Shown piece by piece: positions 1-9,112 of a DNA stretch of 64,000 bases. Positions within the stretch are counted from its first letter, which is position 1; each line of letters opens with the position of its first letter. The stretch lies in contig NW_005200784.1 in assembly GCF_000372725.1 (NCBI RefSeq), positions 240,847 through 304,846 of the forward strand, read 5' to 3'. A program made the position numbers and the translations under genes. The notes under the pieces were generated by a model. The model was not told the origin of the DNA. It made no database searches and saw nothing but the letters and a program-made list of their open reading frames with translations. This DNA comes from Emiliania huxleyi CCMP1516 (lineage: Eukaryota; Haptophyta; Isochrysidales; Noelaerhabdaceae).

Positions 1-1
1 G

Positions 2-163
2 AACGAGTGCTATGTAGACGGCGCCGACTTCACGGGCGCGACAAAGCTCGAGACGGTCGACCTCCTCGGTCTCGTCGGCTCGCCAGTCGGATTGTGCAAC
101 AGGCCAGGGTTGAGCTGCATCGTCGGCGGCTCGCTGCTTGCCCCGCCCTCGCCTCCAGTTTAA
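2..163 (+). CDS. 3' end of a gene running in from the left (unknown, Cys-containing)
   Basis: Frame 2 is open from the first base to a TAA at 161-163 and encodes about 53 residues. They include NECYVDGADF, a Gly/Leu-rich stretch and a Pro-rich tail ending APPSPPV. The composition (Cys, Asp-Gly, short Pro tail) looks like the C-terminus of a secreted or membrane-attached protein. No family is recognised and the upstream part lies outside the window. The alternative reading in frame 1 is Arg-rich and looks like a shadow. Confidence 0.4.
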   Translation, partial: NECYVDGADFTGATKLETVDLLGLVGSPVGLCNRPGLSCIVGGSLLAPPSPPV

Positions 164-307
164 GATGCGCCCCCGGCCGGTTTCCTTTTTGACTAGCGTG
201 ACCTGATGAAACCGGTGCAAAAGTGCAAAACTTGCAAGTTTGCGTGGCCGTATTTGACCCAGCCTAATCATCAGGAACTAACCGCCGCCTCCCAGATACA
301 CCGCAAA

Positions 308-1073
308 ATGGGTGCCGCGGCGTCCGCGTCGCCGTCACGGGAGACGGAGCAACCACAGCCGCGGCCTCCTGTGCGTGCGGAGCGCCGCCGTCCGCGTCGA
401 CACGGTAGCAGCATCTCCCTGCGAATCTCGGCAGCGGCATCTCTCAATGAGCGGCGGCGCCGACGGTTAAACGCCCGTGCAGCACGTGAGCACCTCGGCG
501 GCGCGCCTGACGGGCACGCCAGCATGGCGGTGGTGATGCGCCTCCAGCGGCTCGGCGATGAGGAGCTTGGCCCCGAAGACTACGACCTCCTCCTCGGCCT
601 CGACGAAGCAGTGCGTGCAACCGCGGCGCCACCCGATGTTCTCTCCATGTCGGGTGCGCTGGCGCTACGCAGCAGCCTCGGAGGGGATGGCGAGTGCGCC
701 ATCTGCCTCGATCCCTTGGGCGAGGAGGAGGGAGGAGAGGCCGCCGGCGGCGCCGAAGGCACAGTCCTCCCGTGCGGGTGAGCCCCCTCTACACACGCCT
801 GCCATGCAACTTTTGCCCTCCGGATGTGGCTGCCCTCCCGCATCGCTCCCACAGGCACAGCTTCCATCGCCAATGCATCACGACGTGGCTCACCTCGCAA
901 AAGAGTACTTGTCCAGTATGCGTCGAGCGGGTGGACCGCTCAATGTGCGGCATGCAGCCGGCGGCATGGCATCTCAAGACCACCGAGGAGAAGGAGGAGC
1001 AGGGGGGGCAGGGGGAGCAGGAGGAGGAGAAGCAGGCGCGCGCTTGTGCCCTCGACTCGGACCAAGGCGGCGC

Positions 1074-1131
<58 letters not shown>

Positions 1132-1581
1132 GGCGGTGGCGGTGACGGCGGCAGCAGCCCCCACGTCGCAGGGCGACGGCTCCGTCGCTCCCGGCCCTTC
1201 TGGGAGCTGCAAGACGAGTCTCGTGCGAATGGTGATGCAGCCGCGGATCCTATCGATCCTGCCATTTCGGCCGGCGATGCCGCCTCTCCCGAGGAGGACG
1301 AGAGCGGCCGTCTCTGTCCCGAGAGCGGGAAGGCCGAGAAGGCGGGGACGCCGTGCGCTGAGACAAGCCTGGGCGGCGCTTTCGTGCGGGGCCGGCTCTA
1401 CTTCCCGCGCGCCACATTGTCTGCAGGGCTTCCGGGCTTCAGCAGCGTGTTCTGCGACGACGACGACGACGAGGTTGGCGTAGCGATTCACCCGGTCCGT
1501 GATGATGCCGCCACGGAAGAGGGCTCTGCATCTGTGGGCATCACCCCGCGTCGGCTCTACACCCTTGTGCACCATCTTTGA
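308..1581 (+). CDS. RING-H2 finger protein, putative E3 ubiquitin ligase
   Basis: Two exons (308-777, 855-1581) with a 77-nt GT-AG intron give a 398-residue protein. Splicing rebuilds a complete RING-H2 finger: CAIC in exon 1, then LPCGHSFHRQC and CPVC across and after the junction, i.e. C-x2-C, C-x-H-x2-H-x2-C, C-x2-C. RING-H2 proteins bind a ubiquitin-loaded E2 and ubiquitinate substrates. The chosen ATG lies in AAAATGG and gives MGAAASASPS, which fits an N-myristoylation signal (MGxxxS), so membrane attachment is possible. An in-frame ATG at 206 would add 34 residues and hide that Gly. Downstream of the finger come an acidic region and a long poly-Gly run. Substrate unknown. Confidence 0.8.
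1075..1148 (+). repeat. (GGC)n repeat coding for poly-Gly
   Basis: Near-perfect GGC triplets with a few GGT, inside the second exon of the RING-H2 gene. In the coding frame they give poly-Gly. The opposite frames give long spurious poly-Ala and poly-Pro ORFs. Confidence 0.9.
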
Positions 1582-2320
1582 GTAGAAGGCGAGAGAACAG
1601 GGTCGCAATCATTCAGGGATTGTCTGTGAAAGGCATTTAGTTGTGCATCTCGCGTTGGTAACGCGACTCGTAACCGTAAGCGTGCCCCATGCACATGCAG
1701 GGTTCTGGGTTCTTTTGTAACGTTTGGGCGTTTTCCGCGCACACACCCCTGGAGCCTGGTCAAAGAAAAATATCCGCCGGTAACGATTGGGGTGGGGGCC
1801 CCAACTCGTGGTAGGCCACTAGTTTTCGTAGGGTACTCACGGAGTCGGAGATACCGCTCCGGCCTCCGCGGAGTGCCGGAGTCTCCCTTCCACCCCACCC
1901 CACGGCGCGTACAGGTCAGAGTCGAGATGCTTGGATCATGTGTGAAGAAGCCGAGATCAACTAGAGTAGTGCGTCAGAGGAGAGAGCCGGAGAGCTGGAG
2001 AGCTGGAGTTGCGGGATAAAGAGCTCGAGGGGAGGCTCACCGGTGCCGGCGAATTCGAGGCATTTCATTTTTTTGCAAAACTTCATACAAACGACTTAGA
2101 TCTCAGTCTCCTTTAACCTCTCTTGTGGCCGAATCCCAATGAACAAATCTGTGGTCGACTATCGGTAGCGCCAGTTTGGGAGGCAGGGACGATTTGAAGA
2201 ATATCCTTTTTTGTGTGGCCGATAATAGACAGACATGATCTTGTGGGACACACCACGATAATCTCCGTGCTCCGGTCCGATGCCGTCCCTCTCTCGCGCT
2301 CTCCCTCTCCCATCGAAAAT
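1582..2320. other. Intergenic region between convergent RING genes
   Basis: Holds the 3' flanks of the plus-strand RING-H2 gene and the minus-strand RBR gene. No ORF here looks coding. No repeat shared with the rest of the window was seen. Confidence 0.5.
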
Positions 2321-3114
2321 CTACTTGTTCGCCACGTCGTTTGCCAAGGTGGTTTCAGGTGGCGGCGCGATCTTGGCGGCGGCCTCGTTCCAGTTGAAGG
2401 AGAAGCCGCAGCGGCAGGTCATGTGGTCGCACCTGGTCCGGGGAGGGCGCGGCTGCCAGGTAGCAGGTTCTAGCAGTTGACTCCAGAACGGTGCGCCGCA
2501 CACCGCTCTATAGTTGCAAAGGTCTAAGGTGAACGTCTGGCTGCGAGCGTGTGTGGGGCGGTCTCTCTGGCGAGGCACCCTGCCCAGCGCCAGATGACGA
2601 CCATGCAGGAAGGGCAGCGGCGGGCTTGGTCAGCGCAGAACAAGAGGAAGCCGCGGTCGGTCTCGTCGACCAGCCTGCGGAGGCGGGTTCGTTCGCGACG
2701 TCTCGTGGTACGTGGCGCTGGATCGTAATGTCTCGTCCCTCTAGTGGCACACCGCTGCGTGTGCATCGCGACGCGGCTTGATTCATACGCATCCCACGCC
2801 GCGGCCGAGCCAAACTGTCGCAGCGCCGCCTTGCCGAGGAGGCGATCGCAGCCAGCCCATGGGCAGCGCACGTACGCTTTGCCTCCGAGGAGTTCGGCGT
2901 CGACAAAGGCATTGGCGCAAGGCGTGCAGACCTTGTGTCCACAGTCGGCCAGCTTTGTGAGGCTCGTGATCGGGCAGTCCTCCAGGCATACGGGGCAGAG
3001 CCTCGTTAGCTGTGCCAACAGCTCTCTCGCGCGCTTGGTAAGGACTCGGGCGGCGCGGCGCTCGGTCGAATCCTGAATGGCTTTCTGGCGCCGCAACTTA
3101 TCGTGCAGCGCCAT
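2321..3114 (-). CDS. RBR-type RING1/RING2 protein, putative E3 ubiquitin ligase
   Basis: Two exons (3114-2579, 2432-2321) and a 146-nt GT-AG intron give 215 residues. RING1 is visible near residues 40-90 (CPVCLEDC, DCGHKVCTPC, then CPWAGC). Splicing joins RRCPSC...RWAGC to DHMTCRCGF and so restores an RBR RING2; the Cys of HMTC is the position that carries ubiquitin as a thioester in RBR ligases. The usual IBR between the RINGs is not recognisable: only about 50 basic residues separate them. The FCW typical after the catalytic Cys is FNW here. It may be a reduced RBR ligase or lack part of the gene. Its start overlaps the 3' end of the next minus-strand ORF by 17 nt. Confidence 0.75.
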
Positions 3115-3688
3115 CCGGACGGCGCGCTGCTTCGCAACAATGTGCTCGCTCTCTCTCTATCCCCAGGGCGAGGTCAGCCCTCAGCCTCGGCGCTTTCACA
3201 TTCAGCGGCAGCGCACTGTTGAAGTTGACAGTCAGCGATATCACCGTTGCGCCTTCTGTGTGGCCCACTCGCTCCTCCCAGATGATGAGCGAGCTGAGAG
3301 CTGGGCATGGCGGTGCAATGGTCGCTTGCCAGAGACCGACGGCTGAGCCTGGCGCCATCTTGACGGTTGTCTTGGCGGGGACGATCGGGCTGCCGCCGCT
3401 GCGCTGCCAAACCGGGCCGGCACCCGAGACCCACAGAACCACCGGGAGGGAGGACTTGTTGGTGACCTCGACCGTCACGCCTTCGGACTCGGTACTAAGC
3501 CAGCAACCCATCGCTTGCCGGACAACTCGGACCCAACTGGGCGGACGCGTCAAATAATGCCCGAGCACGCCATCCGTTGGACGCGTCCCTTTAAAATCAA
3601 TTTTCCCGCCACTCCCTCTCACGTCGACACTAGGCACGGGACTGGCGCGCACTGGCACTAACACAATCAAAAGAGTTGTACAAGCCAA
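3098..3688 (-). CDS. Hypothetical protein with beta-rich core, possible signal peptide
   Basis: A 196-codon ORF. The first ~20 residues (MACTTLLIVLVPVRA) could be a signal peptide. An internal ATG at 3511 would instead give MGCWLS, which could be acylated. The middle alternates beta-strand-like segments (GVTVEVTNKSSLPVVLWVSG, AVGLWQATI, VISLTVNF), suggesting an all-beta domain. No family recognised. The end (HCCEAARRPDGAAR) runs into the RBR start in another frame; no splice join to that gene was found. Confidence 0.45.
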   Translation of the reverse strand: MACTTLLIVLVPVRASPVPSVDVRGSGGKIDFKGTRPTDGVLGHYLTRPPSWVRVVRQAMGCWLSTESEGVTVEVTNKSSLPVVLWVSGAGPVWQRSGGSPIVPAKTTVKMAPGSAVGLWQATIAPPCPALSSLIIWEERVGHTEGATVISLTVNFNSALPLNVKAPRLRADLALGIERERAHCCEAARRPDGAAR

Positions 3689-3769
3689 CTCCTTACGACA
3701 CTAGGCACGGGACCATCCTGGCCGGCCTGGCGCGCACTGGGAGAGAGAGTTGTCGCACTGGCAGAGTAA

Positions 3770-3798
3770 AAAAATCTCTCTCTGAGAGAGAGATTTTT
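3770..3798. repeat. 29-nt palindrome of (CT)n/(GA)n flanked by A5/T5
   Basis: Fourteen-base arms around a single central base, A5-(TC)n against (GA)n-T5. The right arm is the first sequence of the segment duplicated at 43.2 kb, so the palindrome sits exactly on the duplication boundary. Confidence 0.75.
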
Positions 3799-4216
3799 AG
3801 CAATACCAAACAACTCTAACACTCACACGTCATTTGGGGCCTGGAGCCCTGTTCACGCGCGCGCGAGACGTGCAGACAGGGTTGCCAGGTGAGAGCGAAT
3901 GGCGCGGTTCACGCCTCGCACAACAGAGAGAGAGATGCGCTCTGCATGGTGGGACATAAAAGAGAGCGAGTACTTGGGCGAGTAGGCCGTGCGGTCGACG
4001 CTGCCGCGCGCGACTTTGCGCGCGAGGCGGCGCAGCTTGAGAACGGCGGTGGGCGAGAAGCCGCCGCCGAACGTCTCGTGGAGCAGCAGGTTGAAGTTGT
4101 TGCGCTTGACAAAGATCGCGTCGTGGTAGAAACCGCGATGCGCCTTGACGTAGCCGTGGCCGTTCTTGTGGTCGAAGGGTTGGCCGGGCTGCCCGCGCGC
4201 CTTGCAGCCCATGTTT
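3786..4216. repeat. 431-bp segmental duplicate of 43243-43673
   Basis: Nearly base-for-base identical and in the same orientation as 43243-43673; one substitution (C at 4186 region versus T) was noticed by eye. The match starts in the GA-rich palindrome arm and stops right after CCCATGTTT. It carries the 3' third of the gene at 43.3-44.0 kb. Confidence 0.9.
3853..4212 (-). pseudogene. Truncated copy of the 43.3 kb gene (3' part only)
   Basis: Encodes the last ~119 residues of the minus-strand protein at 43310-44029, starting at the same internal Met (MGCKARGQPG) and ending at the same stop. The duplication begins immediately upstream of that Met, so the N-terminal half is absent and upstream sequence is unrelated. 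It may be a dead fragment or, since an ATG is retained, a shortened expressed protein. Family unknown. Confidence 0.6.
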
Positions 4217-4845
4217 GTTTGTTCTCTCTGTGTGACACTACACAAGTACACCAAATAAAAAACCCGAAACTCGTTCTTACTGGAAGAGACATTGGGCGCC
4301 GCCGTTCGCTTTTGGTCCGCGAAGGAAGGCGGCCAAGGGACTCGTCCAGGGGGCTGAGGGCCTTGAACTGGAGGGTGGGGAGGATTGGCGCAGGTGTGGG
4401 CGGCTGCTACAACAACGCTTACTCGCTGGCAACGCAATGCGAATGCCACATCAGCGATGAGGCCGCGCGGTTAGTGCTGGGTATGCATGATTGTAGAAGT
4501 CGAGGCTCGGTGCTATGCAGCTACATGCTCGGTGCTTGGCCGTGTCGAGGAGCACTCCCTGCAGCAGTGGCCCAGCAGGTCAACCTCGCCGAGGAGGGCG
4601 GCGAGGCCGGTGGCGGCGTGCGCTGTGGCAAAGGTTAGGTGAGGATCTTTGGGAGGAGTGGGAGAGGCATCCCGCGCGCCTGGCCGCCTCTTCGTTCGAC
4701 CCGTCTTCGTTGGTTCCTCGCTACGTTTTTGCCATGTTATTTTCTTTTGTGCGAAAATTCTTTTTCCGCGTGCCGGCTCGCACTTGCTTGGTGCGCGGGG
4801 CTCGCACTTTGGGTTTGCGGGTCGCAGGGTCGCAGCTACAGATTC

Positions 4846-6325
4846 ATGTCGCCGCACGGCCACGGCAGCGACGACGACGAGGCCGCCGTCACCGCCATAT
4901 CCAACGAGGAGTGGTGCTCTTGGCTGCATGCGGAGCTGCGTGCGTGCCCCGCCTATGCCACGCACGGCGCGCTGCTAGACGAGTGCTGCGCGATCGCCGC
5001 TCGCTGGCGGACGCGCTTCTGGGGCCGCAAGGCGCTGTGGAACCGGATGCGGCGTGGCAGCCGGTTGGCAAAGGAACTCGCTGAGGCGGCGCCGGTGCTG
5101 GAGCGTGCGAGGCTCGAGGCGCAGTCGGTGAAGTTGGAGGGAGGTGCGCGGGTCGTCGTGATCGACCTTTGCTCTGGGTTTGGGTACATGGCCATGTTCC
5201 TCTCCGAGCTGCTGCCGCCGGACAAGGTTCGCCCAAAATTCAGTGGTGTTTACGCGCCCCACGTCTAGCCGCCTCTCCACCGACGCCGTGCAGGTTGAGC
5301 GGATCGTCCTCGTCGACAAGGCGTGGGCGAGGCACGGCGTCGAGCGGCGGCCGCACCACATCGACCCGGCGCACATCTCCGACCCCGGGTGGCCGATCCG
5401 GCTCTCGACGTCGCACGCCGACCTCAAGACGCCCAGCGACCGGCGCAGCCTCCTGCGCGCCTTTTTGTCGCGCGGGTGTCCGGCGATGCTACTCGGCGTG
5501 CACCTGTGCGGCACTCTCTCGCTGCGGGCGGTCGACCTCTTCAACGACAGCCCCTCCTTCTTCTTCCTCGGCCTCAAGCCCTGCTGCCTCCCGCCCGCCT
5601 TCTTCGCGCAGCGCGGCGACGTGTTCGGCTCCGCCAACGGGCACTGCTTCGCCGCAAAGGCGGTCGCGGTCGCCGGCAAGTGGCAGCGCGGCAAGTGGGT
5701 GGGAGGCGCGTCCAGGCAGGAGCTGCAGCGCAAGTTCGCCGTCTGGGTCGACAACCTGAGCCGCTGCGTCGAGTGCGACGTCGAGGGCGGCGGCGGCGAG
5801 GGCGGCGAGGAGGCTGGCGGGGCGGGGCGCGGTGTGGTTGCGGTGGAGCAACACCGCGTGCAGTCGCTCTGGCGGCTGTCCTCCTGCCGCGAGACCTCGC
5901 GAGACCTCGGGACGCACCACCGCCGCCGCTGCGAGCGTAGGTTTCTCAACGACTTCATCTTTTGCAGCCGGCCTTGGGCGGCGCTGGCCCCCCGCAGCGC
6001 CACCTCAGCCGCACACGCCGCGGGCCCGGAGGCAAGCGGCACCTTGGCTGCCGTCCCCGCGCCCAACCGCTCAAACGGCGCGGGGGTGAGCGAGGCGCGC
6101 CGCGCGGCCGTGGTCGCCAATTTCGACGAGGCGCGCCGCGAGGCGAAGCGAGCCCGGCGGGCGGGGCGGAGGGGCGACGCCGAGCGGGCGGCGGCGGAGA
6201 GGCGGAGGGCGGCGAGGGAGGGGAGGGCGGTGCGGCTGGAGCTGGCGCCGTGCGGGCCGAGCTCCGTGCTGCTGCGCTGCTTAGTCGAGGTGCACGACGG
6301 GACGTTGGTGGAGCTTGGGCGCTGA
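4846..6325 (+). CDS. Methyltransferase-domain protein (Rossmann-fold, SAM-dependent)
   Basis: Exons 4846-5226 and 5294-6325 with a 67-nt GT-AG intron give 470 residues. Motif I of a SAM methyltransferase is clear (VVVIDLCSGFGYMA, about residues 108-121). It is followed after the splice by the acidic end of beta-2 (VERIVLVDKAWARHG) and later LLGVHLCGTLS and FLGLKPCCLP. That HLCG / KPCC layout matches the Methyltransf_32-like group. The C-terminal third is basic and alanine-rich with a predicted charged helix. Start: the ATG at 4846 follows a hydrophobic stretch; an upstream in-frame ATG at 4639 would add a 69-residue leader that could act as a targeting sequence. Substrate not predictable from sequence. 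Confidence 0.7.
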
Positions 6326-6966
6326 AAAGTGATGCGCTGACAGAGGCATGTTGCTAGATGGAGCGCCCGGTGGCGCGCTGCGGGGCGGTCTGCGCACTCG
6401 TCCGCGTGTGCAGGTGCGGACGAAAACACGGAACAGTGGTACAGCGCCGGTGGCCGTGGGCGTGGCGCGTGGGCGCGCCGCGCGGTCTGGCGGTCCGCCG
6501 ACGTCGTTGGAGTGAAGCGGCCCACGACATGTGGAGAAACAAATTGTTAATGTTTAACATATTAATTATCGTATGTCTTATGTGTTATTTTCGGGGTTTC
6601 CCTTTCCGGGCTCTTGCACACTGCAATCAATATACTTCTCTCCCTAGACTATAACGAGTTTCGCGCGCCAGGCGGTGCAACTCTCGACTCAAACACGCGC
6701 AACTCGTTGGCACAGACTAAATCACGGTGGCGGGTACCGACAGCCGTCACAACTCTCCACAAACACAGAGGCTCGTGTCAGAGGCGCCGAGGGCCGAGGG
6801 GGAACAGCGGCACCTCGCGACGGGTCGGCAGCCTCCCGACCAGCCCCCCCTCCTCCCTCGGCGCCAGCACAGGCCTCCTCGCAGCACAGGTCTGAGTCTA
6901 GCGCAGCGCGCCCCCGCAACATGGGACTGGGAGGGCGGCCCCCGCCCTGCGCCCGCCGCCTCGGCC
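6326..6966. other. Intergenic region between convergent genes
   Basis: Includes a short AT-rich stretch (about 6540-6590) unusual for this GC-rich sequence, probably 3' UTR or terminator-like sequence. No coding signal seen. Confidence 0.4.
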
Positions 6967-7985
6967 TCAGTGGACTGCGATTGCGAGTACGATGATAAGG
7001 ATGATGACGAGCACACACATCATCAGGCAGCAGGTCCGCTTCCGCTGCCGCCGCTGCGACGCGTCCGCTCGCACGAGCTCCCTGACGCCGCGGGTGGTGC
7101 TGGCGGCGGCGGTCTCGATGTTGGTCTGGATGTTGTCGATCTGCGTCCCCTGCTCGTTGACCAGCAGCGCCAGGTCCTGAGGGCGGGGCGAGGGCGGGGC
7201 GGGGTGAGGCGGAGGCGTGGGGGGGTCCTCGGACGGGCAGCCGGGGGGGGGGGGGGAGGGGGGGGGGGGCGAAGGGCGAGGAGGCAAGGAGGCGAGGAGG
7301 CGAGGAGGCGAGGAGGCGAGGAGGCGAGGAGGCGAGGAGCCCTGCCCTAAGGGGCGAGCCGCGCCTGGAAGATCTCAGAGACATCGTTGACGGCGCGCTG
7401 GATGCTGGTGATCCCCGCCTCGCGCTCGGCCATCTCTCGCTCGTTGGTCTGCAGCGCCTGCAGCTGCTGCGTCTGCAGCTGCCGCCCCTCCCCGCCGCCG
7501 CCCTCGCCGCCTCCGCCCGCCTCAATGTCCATGGCTGGGCTCATCTCCCCCGCAAACTGGGGCAGCGGCTTCAGCGGCGGCAGCGGCTGCAGCGAGGGCT
7601 GGGACTGCGGCGCCTGCGACGGCGCCGCCGCGCCGCTCGCCGCCTCCGCCTCCTGCTGGAAGCGGAGCACCGCCGCCTTGAACTCCTCGGAGAGCGAGAC
7701 GAGCGCCGCGTGGTCGGGAGAGGCGTCGTCGACGGCGCCAAAGGCGGCGCGAAGCGTCTGGCTCGTCGCGCGCGCGCGCTCGCGCGTCTCTGTCGACAGC
7801 GCGAGCAGCTGCTCGCTCGCGCCCGGCCCTCCGCGCCTCCGGCCCAACCGCACCATCTCATCGGCGGCGCGCCCAATCTCCTTGATGGAGCTGCGCACCT
7901 CCTTCTTCACAGAGGCGACATTGACAGAGGGAACGAGAGGCTCGGCGGCGCGCGCCCATGAAGGGACATTCGACTGATCATTCAT
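6967..7985 (-). CDS. Qa-SNARE (syntaxin-like), tail-anchored
   Basis: Exons 7985-7365 and 7176-6967, joined across a GC-AG intron of 188 nt, give 276 residues. The join restores a Qa-SNARE motif: IQRAVNDVSEIFQ + DLALLVNEQGTQIDNIQ. Glu-Ile-Phe-Gln-Asp-Leu and Val-Asn-Glu-Gln-Gly are the conserved core, with the zero-layer Gln in NEQG. An Arg/Lys-rich linker, Cys pair and a C-terminal hydrophobic anchor (MMCVLVIILIIVLAIAV) follow. Upstream is a helical region suited to a Habc domain and a Pro/Gln linker. Such proteins drive membrane fusion at Golgi/endosomal or plasma membranes; which compartment cannot be told. Start chosen at MNDQS; an ATG eight codons upstream is possible. Confidence 0.85.
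7277..7340. repeat. GGCGAGGA tandem repeat inside the SNARE intron
   Basis: About seven or eight copies of a 9-nt unit (AGGCGAGGA-like), entirely within the intron of the Qa-SNARE gene next to the acceptor-proximal G-run. Confidence 0.85.
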
Positions 7986-8310
7986 TGGATGGTGGAGAGA
8001 AGCAAGCAACAGCGCTTTGTCCTACGACCTTGCCCACAAAAAGAGAACTTGCACCGCACGAATCCGTTGGGTCGGCAGACGGCATACGGCCTAGGGCTCG
8101 GCTGGGCGCGCACGCGCACGCGCGCGCGTCGCGCGCCACGCGTCGCTCCGCGAGGGCGCGCGCCAACCGCGATTCGAACCGGGGCCAAAAGGCGCCTGGA
8201 GCGACCGCGGTCCGGTCGCGCCACCGCGGCTGCGGGGCTGATAGAGCAGGCCGGCTGCGGCTCCTGATGTACCTCCGCTTTTGGGTGGGGATCGAGTTGA
8301 CCCCGGATGT

Positions 8311-8664
8311 TGCGGTAGTGGCCGTCGCCAAAGAGGCGGAGGTGCAGCGCGAGGCTGTAGATGCAGAGCCGCTCCTGCCGGGCGGAAGAATAACCGATGA
8401 GCGGGGTGCGAGGCATATGCTGGCCGAGCGAGGCGTCTCTCTGGCTGTGAGCGTGGAGGACACAGCTTCCGACTGCGCTTTCGCACGCTCTCCGCGCTCC
8501 TGCGGCGTAAGGTGCGGCAGCGCCGAGCAGAGGCGCGAGTACTTGCCGCCCGCGGCGCAGATCGCGAGCCCGCGCCAGTAGGCAAAGAGGGCGGAGCGGG
8601 CGGAGAGAGGATCGAGGTTGATAGCTGACTCCTCAGCTCGCTGGTGCTGCATCCTCGGTGACAC
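8311..8664 (-). pseudogene. 5' fragment of an ATP-grasp gene (copy of 47.6 kb gene)
   Basis: Reads MSPRMQHQRAEE... and, in a second frame, MPRTPLIGYSS...FGDGHYR, exactly as in the plus-strand gene at 47600. Past FGDGHYR the sequence diverges and becomes non-coding, so the transmembrane and ATP-grasp parts are missing. It carries the same frame change between the two segments as the longer copy, which argues that the change predates the duplication or is a real splice. Confidence 0.7.
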
Positions 8665-9052
8665 ACAACAAAAGAATTATACAATATTACAGGATTTCAC
8701 CCACGAACACATATCCTCAAGGGCTGAGACACGCACAGGCCGCACCTCTAGTGAGGCCCGCATAGTATGTGGGAGACTCGTGCCGCCGCCCCTGCCACCC
8801 CTGTGTCAGTGTGCCTGTGGGTGGAGAGACTGCCAGCGACAAGCTGGAGGCAGGTCGCTAGACTGAGATGAGACCGCCAGTGGATGTGGGAGTCCACCGC
8901 GCACCGCGCTGCGAGCCTGTCGTGTCCCTTGTCAGGAGCAGGAGAGCCCCACCTGTCCCCCTGATCGTTCTTCCAAAATCCTGCTCGTGCAGGTGGGGAC
9001 CCTGTCCTCGTCCCATCCCTCGTTTGGCGTGTCTGTTTTCTTTCTTTCTTTC
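8311..9052. repeat. ~740-bp inverted duplicate of 47216-47953
   Basis: The reverse complement matches 47216-47953 with few differences. It covers the start of the ATP-grasp gene, its upstream region and a retroelement-type 3' end with a TTTC tail. Homology stops abruptly at 8311 inside an exon (after FGDGHYR). Confidence 0.85.
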
Positions 9053-9112
9053 TGCAATCCCTGTGTGGTGGCGGCGTGCCGTCCTCCCATCCCTCCCTTG
9101 GGTTGTCTGTTT
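8960..9112 (+). mobile_element. Two adjacent non-LTR-like 3' ends with TTTC tail
   Basis: First comes a 3' end of type GGTGGGGACC...TGTCTG followed by TTTTCTTTCTTTC (to 9052). It is followed directly by the most common 3' end of the window (CCCTGTGTGGTGGCGGC ... GGGTTGTCTG). Both recur elsewhere with the same end point and different 5' ends, the signature of 5'-truncated target-primed insertions. Confidence 0.6.

Noticed and set aside
940..1608. Long poly-Ala and poly-Pro ORFs opposite the RING-H2 gene
   Set aside because: They arise only because a GGC repeat is open in every frame; outside the repeat they have no protein-like features.
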